A stretch of DNA of 64,000 nucleotides from Ichthyophis bannanicus (taxonomy: Eukaryota; Chordata; Amphibia; Gymnophiona; Ichthyophiidae). Below are positions 20,899-31,440 of the stretch, one piece after another. The notes beneath the pieces are model-generated. The model searched no databases, had not been told where the DNA came from, and saw nothing but the letters and a program-made list of their open reading frames with translations. Within the stretch, counting starts at the first letter, position 1, and each line of letters opens with the position of its first letter. Position numbers and translations under genes: made by a program. The stretch covers positions 245,972,869 to 246,036,868 of the forward strand of contig CM066035.1 in the NCBI GenBank assembly GCA_033557465.1. Direction: 5' to 3'.

Positions 20899-21790
20899 CT
20901 CTAGGTAATGTGCCTGTTCATGGTGTCTTTGCTCTGTAGGGTAAAATGTAGGTGTTTTGGGCATGTTTATGTCATCTGCACTAAACGTTCTGTCTGTATT
21001 AGCACGTTGTAGTGGTGGGTAAAAAATGGGGACTGGGTTGGCAGGCACCATAGCTGGGGCTTGAACCTGTGACCTTCTGTCTCCAAACACACTGGTTGTG
21101 TGCACTGCACCACCGTGTTGCCACAGAGACAGTGCATTCCCTGATGATACCATGACTGTTTGTCTGGCAGGGCCTGTCTGTTGCAGTGCATGGCACCCAC
21201 CTACACAGGGCTAGGCCATGGTCTGCTCTGGGCAGCTGCCACTGCCCGCTCCACCACCAGTACCCCTCCGCCACCATGCTGACATGGCCTTCTATTGGAG
21301 ACAGCATAAAACCTGAATGATTTGTGGCCCTCCAGGACTGCATTTGGGGGACTCTGCTCTAGGTAATGCGCATGTTTCTGGTGTCTGTGCTTGGTGGGGT
21401 AAAACATAGGCGTTTGAACCATGCGTATGTTCTCTGCAATAAAGGTTTGTCTTTACTATCACGGTTTAGTAGCGGGTAAAATATGGGGACTGGATTGGCA
21501 GTAGCCCCAGCTGGGACTTGAACTTGTGATTTTCTGCTCCTGAACACACTGGCTGTGTTCATTGCACCACACTGTGCTCACAGAGACAGTGCAGTCCCTG
21601 GAGATACCATGGTTGTTTGTCAGACAGAGCCTGTCTGTTGCAGTGCATGGCACCCACCTACACAGGGCTAGGCCATGGTTGGCTCTGGGCAGCTGCCACT
21701 GCCCCCCTCCACCTCCAGTACCCCTCTGCCACCATGCTGACATGCCCTTCTGCTGGTGGTGCTGGTGGTGTGCAGTCTCAAGCCATCCAG
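20878..21790 (+). repeat. Tandem duplication in E2, period about 458 bp, with reverse tRNA-like boxes
   Basis: GACTGCATTTGGG starts at 20878 and again at 21336. The following about 430 bp correspond between the two units, including a minus-strand tRNA-like stretch (GGTTCAAGCCCC as B box, TGGTGCAGTGC as A-like box at about 21060-21125 and 21515-21580). The same module is duplicated in E1. Confidence 0.7.
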
Positions 21791-22800
21791 TGTGCAGGTA
21801 GGCAGCTGCCTATGGTGCGTGTTCTGGGGTAGGGGTGCCTGCATAGGCGTCCACGCTTCCCCCCAACACCGCCTGCCAATGTTCTGTGCCCTTGGGGGTA
21901 CCTGCTGGGTACTATCCCCTGTGACACTGTGATAGACACTCTCGTGCCCATGTTGGGCCCTCATCAGTTGCTGTCTGGCTGCTGTTCAGTTTCAGCATTC
22001 CTAAGTGCCATCTAGGCATCTGCCTAGTCCACACTGTGCCCCAGCTGCACCACGGTATGTGCCGCCTGCAGCCCTCTGTATCCCCTTTCCCAGCATCTGT
22101 CCAGTTGCCCATTCCGACATGCCCGCCCTGCTGTTGTGGAACATGTGCATGCCATAGGTAACCTGTCCAATGGAGAGGGAAACCCTGATCAGTGCTATTT
22201 CACTGTGGGATCATTCACCTTGTATGGGGACGGAGCGTAGACTCTTCCAAAATTCATATTTATTTTTTGGGGCTTTCTTGGGAGTGTGTTTTGATGTTTC
22301 CCATTACTATCACTATTGCCCAGCTTGATTATGATTTTTTTTTATTTTTTTGGGGTCCTTTTCAATGTTTATTTGTACTTTTGTTTTGTGCACATGTATC
22401 ACACATCACTTTTTTGTAGGTTTCCCTGGTTTTGCTGTACATTGCTGACATAAATGGTTTCTCTTCCCTTTAAATCGGCTCTAACGCGAGGTTTTCACTC
22501 GCGTTATTTTTGGCCTCGAATTTCACCTCGTTAGTGTGTGGGGAGCCTCTCCCCTCCCACTCTCCACCCATTGACCCCTTCTCTCCGCCCCTGGGGAGCC
22601 TTCCTCCGCCCTCCGGGAGCCTTTCCCCGCCTTCAGCACTCGTTTGCGCCGCTGCGCGTGTGATCACGCACTAGAGCGCATTTTTGCCCCGTAAAGCATC
22701 ATTAGCGTGCACTAAGGTACCTTAGAGCGTGCTAAGGTACCTTAGCGCGCACTAATTGTGCGGCGCGCACGTTAAGAAACTTTAGTAAACATACCCCTAA

Positions 22801-23125
22801 GTCCCCCACCAATTTTGCCCACTGTAAGGAGCATTATGCTTTTTATCGAAGGTACCTTTTGCTAGCTTACTATTCTAGGGTGATCCATTATTGTAATAAT
22901 CAGTTAAGAGACTTTTTTTTGCTGTTTCCAATCTAATTAATTTGCCTGAACGATTGCAATAAATCAGATTCTAATCCATACTTCCTGATACTTTTGCTAA
23001 ATTCTTCTTTTCTAAAATTGCAGATGTAAGAAAGGAATTTCTTCTTCTTTCTCATCCTGCTCCTATGTCCCCCCTGTTCGGCACATATCTGATATTGTTA
23101 ATTTTCACACTTTGAACTTTTTCAA
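22801..23125 (+). pseudogene. LINE A segment 2: linker between endonuclease and RT
   Basis: The translation SPTNFAHCKEHYAFYRRYLL continues the frame broken by E2, as in the linker of L2/CR1-type ORF2. Several frame errors follow. It ends where an antisense LINE tail is inserted. Confidence 0.6.
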
Positions 23126-23596
23126 CCTTGCTACTTATACCGCTTTATCAGCATAATCAAGGCGGTTTACAGAAAGCTTAAATTTACAGAGAACTAAATA
23201 TTTACATAGATCTTAAAATTACAGTTTAAAATTAACATGGGTGAATTAAGCAAAAAGGAGTTCTTAAATTACATATTAAAGTAATAATGATAACCTGAAT
23301 ATTGGAAAGTTACTAACTTATTTACATAGGCAGTGTACATAATGGATGGATCATCAGTTGTGTCTTAGTTAGAACATGGAGAGCTTTTGGTGTAAGTAAC
23401 CATGAGAATAGGAGAGGCAAATTGCTTTGATTAAGAGGGGTATACCTTTTGTCCATCTAACTTATTTTGAAAATAGCCTGTATAAAGATATGTCTTGATA
23501 TGTTTTTGGAAGATGCTAAGGTTGTTAATACTCTTTAACTTGTCAGGGAGGGAGTTCCAGAGAATTGGTGAGTAGAATGTAAAAGTTCTGTTACTT
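23126..23596 (-). mobile_element. L2-like LINE 3' end, minus strand
   Basis: The minus strand shows a degenerate WNSLPDKL-type block and a FQKHIKTYL-like stretch. It then ends AAACCGCCTTGATTATGCTG and GCGGTATAAG, an L2-type terminus. It splits LINE A. Confidence 0.65.
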
Positions 23597-23599
23597 GTC

Positions 23600-23918
23600 A
23601 CTTGGTTGATTTTTCTGAAGTCTGTAGGGATTGTTTGTTTTTTTAATTTGCTTGAGAAAGTAGTACTTAGTTACCTTAATAAATTCCTTGAGGATATTAA
23701 CATTGTCCATCCCAGGCAGTCTGGGTTTCATTCCAGCCATAGTACAGAGGCTCTTGTACTAGCTATGTTGAGGGAGATCCTGTGTAAGCTAGATATTGGA
23801 ATGTCGGCCATTATTGTCTGCCTTGATCTCAATGCAGCCTTGAATCTGGTCAATCACCAGCTGTTGATTTCCCACTTTGCAAACCTGGGTGTGAAAGCAA
23901 TAATGTTGGACTGGTGTG
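23600..23918 (+). pseudogene. LINE A segment 3: reverse-transcriptase N-terminal half
   Basis: Codons give LLEKVVLSYLNKFLEDIN, then QSGFHSSHSTEALVLAML (finger region) and IIVCLDLNAALNLVNHQLLI (motif A with its catalytic Asp). It stops at LDWC, where an antisense L2 tail with an AGTAGT repeat begins. The next part of the enzyme appears at 47860. Confidence 0.75.
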
Positions 23919-24931
23919 TCTCTACTACTACCACTACTGCCACTGCCGAACATTTGTACAGCAATACAAGGCATACACAGCGCTGCAGGGACACATGTAA
24001 AAGACAATCCCTGCTCATCAGAGCTTACAATCTGTTTGAGACAAACAACACAGTAGCTGTAGACATGGGATACAGCTAGGGGGAATGGTAAGGAAATACA
24101 AAGAAGATCAGATGAGTAAATATCCGAAAGCGACAGCGAAGAGGTGAGTTTTCAGCTTGGATTTGAAAAGGATCACAGAAGGCACCTGACGTACAGACTC
24201 AGGTAGCTTGTTCCAGGCAGCAAGTAAAGCAGCAAGGTGAAAGTAGCGAAGTCTGGAGTTAGCAATAGAAGTAAAGGGCAGATATAGAAGTGATTTGCCA
24301 GAAGAGCAGTTCCCGAGGAGGGGTGTAGGGAGAGATAAAAAAGGAAAGGTAGTGAGGAGCTGCAGGGTGAATACACTTAAAGGTCAGCAGAAGTTTGAAC
24401 TGGATACGGAAACAGATAAGAAGCCAATGAAGAAACTTGAGAAGAGAGGTAATATGAGCATGACGAGGCTGGCAGAAGATTAGCCGTGCAGCAAAGTGTT
24501 GAACAGACTTAAGGGGAGAGAGATGACTCAGAGGGAGACCTGCAAGAAGCAGGTTACAATAGTCTAGACAGGAGGTGACTAAGGAGTGGATTAGTGTCTT
24601 AATAGTGTGTTCAGAAAGGAATGGGCAAATTTTGTTGAGGTAGTAGAGAAAGAAATGGCAGGTTTTAGTTATCACTTGGATGTGTGTAGAGAAGGAGAGA
24701 GAGGAGTCAAAGACAACCCCAAGGTTGTGAGCTGTGGAGACAGGGAAGAGTAGAGAGTTATCCACAGACAAAGAAGGAAGGGGAGAGGAGGGTTTAGGGG
24801 TGGGGGGAAATAAGAAGCTCAGTTTTAGCCATGTTCAATTTCAAGTGGCAGTGAGACATCCAAGCAGCAATGTCAGAAAGACAGGCAGAGATACGTGTAT
24901 GGATTGCCGGAGAGGTAGAGAGGTACATTAG
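23919..24931 (-). mobile_element. L2-B LINE 3' part, minus strand (pseudogene of RT C-terminus)
   Basis: In sense order, 24930-24259 encodes the reverse-transcriptase C-terminal region: LKLNMAKTELLISP, LGVVFDSSLSFSTHI, LVTSCLDYCNLLLAGLP, FLHWLLICFRIQFKLLL and PPREL. A 3' UTR with CTCTGATGAGCAGGGA and a TAGTAGTAG tail follows. Closely related copies lie at 50601-51680 and 54460-57931. It is cut at 24931 by the ERV; its upstream remainder is at 47738-47850. Confidence 0.85.
24928..24931. repeat. ERV target-site duplication, left copy (TTAG)
   Basis: TTAG precedes the left LTR here and follows the right LTR at 45480-45483. A 4-bp duplication is what gammaretrovirus-type integrases produce. Confidence 0.8.
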
Positions 24932-25593
24932 TGTAGCAGCAAAGCGCAGACAAACCAATGATACCAGGAGTCTGTTCAGAAGGTCCAAATCATTTATTTG
25001 TGCACAAGTCTCGAACCAGTCAATTTCAAAATGGCTGAGCAAAGTTTTCAAGCATTACAACAACTTTTATAGACTTCTGTTCCATTCTAGGTATAGAAAA
25101 ACATTTCATTGGTCCCGGTAATCTCCCGTACCTCCCGTACCTCTTCTATTGGTCCCGGTACTGATAAGTTTATCCAGTTATGTCCCTCCAGTGGGCATGA
25201 CACCTGCATACCCCCCTTCTAGTCCCAATTACAATGGTCAGTTCATCAACTTGTTACTTTCACACTTTCAAGGTTATAGAACCAATTTGTACGTGCAGAG
25301 GAGCTGGGCTCTGCAACTCATCTGTCAGCACTCCCAATTATTTCTTTGCAGATGTACTTTTTCTTATCAGTAACTTTTAAACATGTTTTTCTGTATTTTT
25401 CCATCTTTCAATACTGCAGTTCTGCTTACCTAAGCTAATTCAATACTTCTACTGAGTTCTATCTTACAATAGCAGCATATTGGGGGATGTGCAATCCTAT
25501 ATGCCTCTCCACAGGCCTCATTTACAGGTCAAGCTAGCCATGCTGGCCTGCTTATGTTCAGACACTGTGGGTCACAGGCCTGCACCTGCCACA
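24932..25593 (-). repeat. ERV 3' LTR (662 bp)
   Basis: Sense orientation starts TGTGGCAGG and ends GCTGCTACA. I read it line by line against 44818-45479 and found no difference. The element's sense transcripts would be polyadenylated here (AATAAA at 24993-24998). Confidence 0.93.
24993..24998 (-). terminator. Polyadenylation signal in the ERV 3' LTR
   Basis: The minus strand reads AATAAA about 70 bp downstream of the TATA box and about 60 bp before the LTR end, the usual position at the end of R. Confidence 0.6.
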
Positions 25594-25606
25594 TTCCCCC
25601 CTTTGA
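25594..25606 (-). other. ERV polypurine tract
   Basis: The minus strand reads CAAAGGGGGGAA directly before the LTR start TGTGGCAGG. This is the plus-strand DNA primer site expected next to the 3' LTR. Confidence 0.85.
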
Positions 25607-25661
25607 TTAATCTCACCCTATTACTTAATAAGGTGTGAGAATTAAATCACTTTCTGAAGAA

Positions 25662-27743
25662 TCACATCCTGGCTAAAGGATTTCTACCAGGACTGGCTGT
25701 ATATAAAGCCATGATTTTTGTTGCGGTCTTCCGCTCTACTGTACTATCAATAGTGTTATGAATGGAACGCATACAACATGGGATTAAACATGGTAATAAG
25801 AAGATAACAGCAACAAGGATTAGTACCAATACGATGAAAGTCTTAAATCCTCCCACCCATGAAAAGAGGTTAGCAAACCAATTAGGAAATTTCAATGAGT
25901 GCCACGTCTGTACTGGCACATAAGCATGTCTTTGCATATCTTTAGCAATTTCTTCAACTACTTGACCTTTATCATCTATTTTCAAACAGCAATTGGTTAA
26001 GTTCAGCTTACCACATACTCCTCCTTCAGCTGCTAACAAATAATCAAGTGCTAAGCGGTTCTGATATATTGCAGTGCGCATCTGTGTACTTTGTCTAGCT
26101 AAAAGCGTGAGAGCATGACTAGTTTCATTGGTTATTATTTCAACTACTGCTTGTAAGCGAATAATACGATTAATCATATAAATTGGGGTACGATAACCGT
26201 ACATACCATCATCATTCCAAGTGGCGGGTCCATAATACTCAATAATTCTTTCTGGTGGCCAATCATCACCCTGCCATTTCTCCCACTTGCCTATCTGTAA
26301 GGCCTCTCTCTTTTGTCTTAGTGCTCTTTTGTGTCGGTGGGTAGTGTATACTGGGTATCCTAATTGTTCTCCATGTTCAGTGTTTAAAAGAAAGAAAGAA
26401 GGTCTGATGGTTCCTAAGACACATGCTCCTCCCCAGTGTGGTGGGAGTTGTGCATATGCTCGGTTTCCACAGATCCAATATAGGCCAGGTGGGGCCTGCC
26501 AGGCTTGGATTTCAGCAAGGTTAGTCCATAGACCTGCAAGTTCAGGAAATCTGGCTAATGGGTTAGGAGGTTCAGGATGTCCAATTCCTGACCACCATGC
26601 TATCTTCTTGGTCGTGGCATTATAGTACTTCTGGCTAAGACAGACCAGCTGTCCTACCTTTTGGGTGAACTGGGGTCCAGTTCTGGCATAGCAAAGACGT
26701 CCAACGATTGAGTGCGCTAACACCCATTCACTGGTAGTCTTGTGTAATTCAGTCTGATTGTAAATCATGGAATAATTCAATTCTTGGGCTTCCCATGGCC
26801 ACTGATCTCCCATCTGGGTTCCGCCACAGAAATAACAATCTGTGATCTTAAGACTAGATACTACTGCTCCGGCTAATTCTAGAAATAAATTCTGTGAGGG
26901 GTGAGGGATCTCAAACTTATTTACATGCATGGCTTCATAAAAAGTATTATGAATATGATATTTAGATGACTGGTGGGCTTGAGTATTCAATCTGATATAC
27001 ACAATGGTCCCTGGATCTATTGCTCCTCCAGCAATACGTAAACCAAACTTATATCCTTGTTTCCATGCATGGGGATTGTGTATACATAAGTGTAAGGGGT
27101 TACAAGCATCTTTCTGACATTTATCATTTGTGGTTGGCTTGGTTAAAGTAGCCATTCGTTTATCTATTTTCTCATCAGTTATACCAGTGTTCCAGGTAGC
27201 ATAAAAAACACATCCCCAATACGGGCAATAGTAGTCTGCTGCTGGGGCAGTACTATAGCCTGGTTCCTTTTTACCTGTACACTTTCTCCATCCTGTGGCC
27301 CCTTCTGGACACATATACTTATGGTCATTTCGATACGCTTTCTCCCATGTACCACAGGTGGAATAACTATCTCTATTAATAGCATTGCATGCATCAAAAT
27401 TCAAAACAGCAGGTTTAGTAATGTCCTTAAGTGGCGGCGTTGCAGCTAATATAGGTCCATCTGCATCCTTCCATCTTATTTCCATCGTGTAATAGGATGG
27501 ATTCTGATGCGGATTATAGCATGTTTTAATTTTTCCATGAGTACAAACATTTAGTTCAGTGGTGTTATAGATACACCGAGTTACTGTCCCCTTGCAGGTA
27601 TAGTAAGAATGATAAAGCAAAGTCTGAGTTACTTTCAGTCCAATTCTAGTAGAAGTAATGCAGGCAGTACATGGAGGTAAAGCATGAGTCTGTTCAAAAC
27701 CTCCAAAGAAGGCAACCAAAGCAAAGCAAAAGTAAAGATACAT
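25662..27743 (-). CDS. env: ERV envelope glycoprotein (env), open frame
   Basis: The 693-codon frame has an N-terminal signal peptide (about residues 1-21) and a Cys-rich surface subunit with a CXXC motif at 303-306, the kind that links surface and transmembrane subunits in gamma-type Env. Two basic cleavage candidates lie at 470-473 (RHKR) and 476-479 (RQKR). In the transmembrane subunit a heptad region (about 523-572) leads to a Cys motif at 577-586 with seven residues between the first Cys and the CC pair. A membrane anchor at about 636-653 and a tail of about 40 residues follow. No obviously hydrophobic fusion peptide sits right after the cleavage sites. No stop or frameshift interrupts it, unlike gag and pol. 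Whether it is expressed cannot be read from sequence. Confidence 0.92.
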   Translation of the reverse strand: MYLYFCFALVAFFGGFEQTHALPPCTACITSTRIGLKVTQTLLYHSYYTCKGTVTRCIYNTTELNVCTHGKIKTCYNPHQNPSYYTMEIRWKDADGPILAATPPLKDITKPAVLNFDACNAINRDSYSTCGTWEKAYRNDHKYMCPEGATGWRKCTGKKEPGYSTAPAADYYCPYWGCVFYATWNTGITDEKIDKRMATLTKPTTNDKCQKDACNPLHLCIHNPHAWKQGYKFGLRIAGGAIDPGTIVYIRLNTQAHQSSKYHIHNTFYEAMHVNKFEIPHPSQNLFLELAGAVVSSLKITDCYFCGGTQMGDQWPWEAQELNYSMIYNQTELHKTTSEWVLAHSIVGRLCYARTGPQFTQKVGQLVCLSQKYYNATTKKIAWWSGIGHPEPPNPLARFPELAGLWTNLAEIQAWQAPPGLYWICGNRAYAQLPPHWGGACVLGTIRPSFFLLNTEHGEQLGYPVYTTHRHKRALRQKREALQIGKWEKWQGDDWPPERIIEYYGPATWNDDGMYGYRTPIYMINRIIRLQAVVEIITNETSHALTLLARQSTQMRTAIYQNRLALDYLLAAEGGVCGKLNLTNCCLKIDDKGQVVEEIAKDMQRHAYVPVQTWHSLKFPNWFANLFSWVGGFKTFIVLVLILVAVIFLLPCLIPCCMRSIHNTIDSTVERKTATKIMALYTASPGRNPLARM

Positions 27744-28081
27744 GTCGATGTTGATTGGAGTTCTTCTGAATCCTCAGCTTGCTGATCTTGATCACGACGG
27801 TCTTTTATTCTTCGTCCCGTTTGCTAATAAAGCAATTTAACGGGTGCTGAGTGTTGATTGAAGATCCTCAGGTTGTCCAGTACACATTAACCAACTTATT
27901 AGTAATTTCAGTTGGCTTGTGAAGTCTGGCTTAGTCAATGTAGTCTCAAAGTAGTGTGTCAAATCACACACAAATTGGGTTCGTTGAAACAAAACTGTTG
28001 CTGCATGGAAAACAGCAATCCTCTTCGAAAGACTTTGGCTGCTGCAAAGCACTTGTGATGAAGTGTCTAAGCTGCTGGTTG

Positions 28082-30711
28082 TCATCTCAAAGTAACTCGC
28101 AAGGGTACATCAGGGTGCTGTTCTGCTGTCCACTGCTCTGGTTCAGGATCGGCGGCGGGCTTGACTCTGCTGTGGTGGATCCAGGCGTCGATCTCGGCTA
28201 CCTTTACTGCAGTTGGGGTAGACAGGATGACGGTGTACGGTCCCTTCCAATGGGGTTCCAACGGTGTCTTCTTCCAATCTTTGATCCACACCGAAGTACC
28301 AGGCTGGTAGGGATGCAAGGGTTCCGTCAAGTTGATAGGCAACTGGTCTTGGATCCACGTATGGAGAGTCTGCAGAACAAAACTAAGAGCTAGAAGTTCT
28401 TGTCTGGTTATTTCTGAACCAATTTGGGCTAGACTTCCTTTGATTCCCTGCACTATTGGTGGGGGTTTACCATACAAAACTTCAAAAGGGGAAAATCCTG
28501 TTGACTTTACAGGAGCTGAGCGTATTCTGAATAAAGCTATGGGGAGCACTTGGGGCCACTTCAATTGTGTCTCCTGGCAAAGCTTAGACATTTGGGCTTT
28601 CAAGGTACGATTCATTCGCTCAACTTTCCCTGAACTCTGGGGTCTGTATGCAGTGTGGAGTTTCCATTGTATCTGCAAAGCTTTTGCTAACTGCTGAGTA
28701 ACTTAGGAGACAAATGAGGGTCCATTGTCTGACCCTATTACTGCTGGAATTCCGAATCTGGGGACAATCTCTCTCATTAAGACTTTGGTAACTTCTCGGG
28801 CTTTCTCAGTTCTGGTTGGGAATGCTTCTACCCACCCAGAGAAAGTACAAACTAATACTAATAGGTAATGGTACCCATTGGCTTTTGGCATTTCGGTGAA
28901 ATCAACTTGGAGGTTGTGCATGGGGGTCACACCTCTTGACTGAACTCGGGGTGCTGTAATAAGGCCTTGCTTGGCATTATTCTTGGCACAAGTTTGACAT
29001 TGTCGTGCTACGGAAGCTGATATGGTTGTCATCAGAGGGATGTAGAAATGTGGTCTGAGTGCTTTTTCCATAGCACTTTTCCCATAGTGGGTAGCTTCGT
29101 GGAAAGCTTTGACAAAGGATGGCCCTAACAGTTCAGGAATTACTATTCGTCCTGGAGGTTGACTGCCCTCTTCTGGTGGCAGCTCAATCCATCCGTCTTT
29201 CAATACTCCATTTTCTTTGTCACAATAGTAGTCCAATTCTTTGGTGGTATATCTTGGGGTCCATAGATTCAAAGGTACTGGAAACAATGCTGCTTGCATT
29301 GGCATAGCTTGTGGGGCAATTTGTCCTGTCATAGCTGCTTGTCGTGCTGAGGCATCTGCAAATCTATTTCCTCGGGCAACTTCTCCTTTTCCTGCTTGAT
29401 GTCCTCTGCAATGCATGACAGCTACACGTGTTGGGGCCCATACTGCATCAAGTAACATCAATATTTCGGGACCATATTTGACTGATTTTCCTCCGGATGT
29501 GATGAGTCCTCTTTCTTTATAGAGAGCTCCATGGGCATGCAGGGTAGTGAAGGCATATTTGGAATCTGTATATACATTTAGCACAAGTTTTTCTCCTAAC
29601 AACAATGCTCTGGTGAGTGCTATCAATTCGGCTTTCTGGGCTGATGTGCCTGAGGCTAGGGCTGATGATTCAACTACTTCATGTTGAGTGACGACTGCAT
29701 ATCCGGCACAGCGTCGTCCATCAAGGATGAGACTGCTCCCATCAACATAATAGGTTTGGTCAGGATTGTCTATGGGCACATCTGTCAAGTCGGGTCGGCT
29801 GGAGAACACAGTCTCCATGACTTCGATACAGTCATGTTCTGGGAGTTCTTCACTGATGGGTATCAAGGTGGCTGGATTCAGGGCATGGCTCACTTCAAGT
29901 TGTATCTGTGGGTTTTCACATAACATGCTCTGGTACTTCAACATTCGGGAATTGGTGAGCCAATAATTTGCTTTCTGTTCCATAAGGGCAAGGACTGCAT
30001 GTGGCACAGTGACTCGTATGTTCTGTCCTAGTGTGAGTTTATCTGCTTCACTCACTAGTAGCGCTGTAGCTGCAACTGCTCTCAAGCAAGGTGGCCATCC
30101 TTTGGCCACAGGGTCCAATTGTTTCGATAGGTAGGCTACAGGTCGCTCCCAATTTCCCAATTTCTGAGTCAACATGCCTAAGGCATTTCCCTGTGCTTCA
30201 TGTACAAACAAGTGGAAAGGTTTGTGGACATCTGGTAGTCCAAGTGCTGGTGATGACATTAATTCTTCTTTTAACTTTTGGAAGGCTGTGTCCTGCTCAA
30301 GTCCCCACTCCAGTGGTGACTTCTCTTCTCCTTTTGTGGCTTCATACAGTGGTTTGGCAATTTGGGCAAAGTTGGGTATCCAAATTCGGCAATATCCTGC
30401 CGCTCCCAGAAAGGCTCTGACTTGCTTTCTGGTTGTTGGAGTTGGAATTCTACATACTGCTTCTTTTCTTTCTCTGCCTAATCTTCTGCTTCCTTGGGTG
30501 ATACGAAAACCCAGGTATTTCACTTCTTTTTGGCATAGCTGTGCTTTGGCTCTGGAAACTTTGTATCCAGCTTCCTCTAGTAACTGCAAGAGATCTTTGG
30601 TGGCTAGTATACATTCACTTTCTGATACGGCGGCTATCAACAGATCATCCACGTATTGGAGAAGCACTCTCTTTCCCGGGGCTACTGGATAGCTTGAAAG
30701 GTCTTGATTTA
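28082..30711 (-). pseudogene. pol: ERV pol, second half: RT catalytic box, RNase H, integrase (nonsense codon)
   Basis: After the L1 break the frame continues with LLQYVDDLL (catalytic YVDD). RNase H follows with YYVDGSS, QKAELIAL, VYTDSKYA and NRFADASA supplying its acidic residues. Integrase has a zinc-binding N-terminus (HEATHYGK, then CQTC) and the first two acidic residues of the DDE core (LQVDFTE, GSDNGPSF). An in-frame stop at 28703-28705 falls before the catalytic Glu (in GKVERMN). The C-terminal part stays open from 28702 to 28082. Removing the L1 and one target duplication leaves the frame in register with 42187-41191. The copy is disabled twice: by the insertion and by the stop. 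Confidence 0.92.
30696..30711. repeat. L1 target-site duplication, left copy
   Basis: The 16-bp sequence GAAAGGTCTTGATTTA recurs at 41175-41190 right after the L1 poly-A. It belongs to ERV pol and proves target-primed insertion of the L1. Confidence 0.93.
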
Positions 30712-30823
30712 GGGGGGGCGGAGCCTGATGTCCAGCGGGTAAGACGCTTCGCGCTGAAGCTCCCGAGAGGCCTACTTAGAATCCTGACTTAATACCTATA
30801 CAAACTTACTATTTCGCTCCGGG

Positions 30824-31434
30824 TTGACCGGGGTACCTCGGGGGGGATGGCGGCCCATAAACCAGCGCTTGGACTTCGGGTCTCCTTCTTCTTCTCACGG
30901 AAAACGCTCCGAAACAGAGGTGTCTTCCCCACAGAAGATGGTTCCATTTCGTGAAAACCCCGAAATGCACCTGGAGATTTTGGAGGAACTACGCGGCGTG
31001 AAGGAATTGGTGCAGTCCAATGGAGAAGCGCTTAGAGCCCTGCGAGAAGACTTTGGAGTGCTCCAGGACCGACTTGAAAGACTCTCATTACGGCAGGACA
31101 ATATGGCGGGGGTCCTCGATTCGCACGCGGTGCGCTTGGGCGCACTGGACAAGGCCGAGCGCCAGATACAGAATCTGCAAAAGGAGTTAGAAGATAGCAA
31201 TAATCGAGCCCGTCGCAACAATGTGAGGCTCATTGGAATAACGGAGGGGGCGGAAGCGGGAGATATGAGAGAATTTCTGCTCAAAATTCTTCCCTCCTTG
31301 CTGAAGATCACCTTTCATAAAGAATTGGAAATCGATCGTGCACACCGTGCTCCTACCCACATGGCGCCCAACCGAACGACCCCCCGGCCTATTATCTTTC
31401 GCTTGCTACGATATCAACAAGTGGAACAAATTTT
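30824..31434 (+). pseudogene. L1 ORF1 protein, N-terminal part, cut by CR1
   Basis: The frame encodes a coiled coil (about residues 50-130: LEELRGVKELVQ, LERLSLRQDNM, ALDKAERQIQNLQKELED) followed by the RNA-recognition-like region (RARRNNVRLIGI, then EIDRAHRAP). This is the layout of L1 ORF1p, an RNA-binding trimer. The start is uncertain: a good ATG at 30847 lies in another frame, so a small indel near 30870 may separate it from the main frame. The next in-frame ATG is at 30939. The C-terminal domain resumes at 36453 after the CR1. Confidence 0.85.
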
Positions 31435-31440
31435 AATTAT

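Larger units (their letters stand above)
17968..22797 (+). mobile_element. E2: complete 4.83 kb Harbinger-like non-autonomous element
   Basis: Termini are inverted repeats: GGGGTATGTTTACTAAAG... at 17968 and its complement ending at 22797, sharing about 37 bp including the GTGCGCGCCGC block. A 3-bp duplication, TAA (17965-17967 and 22798-22800), fits PIF/Harbinger transposition. Removing the element restores a LINE reading frame. No transposase frame is visible. The interior is a mosaic of tRNA-like modules, a hAT-type MITE and tandem duplications. A second copy is E1. Mobility would require enzymes supplied in trans. Confidence 0.82.

Noticed and set aside
20524..21153. 209-codon minus-strand frame in E2
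   Set aside because: It crosses tRNA-like and MITE modules and is not matched by an open frame in E1.
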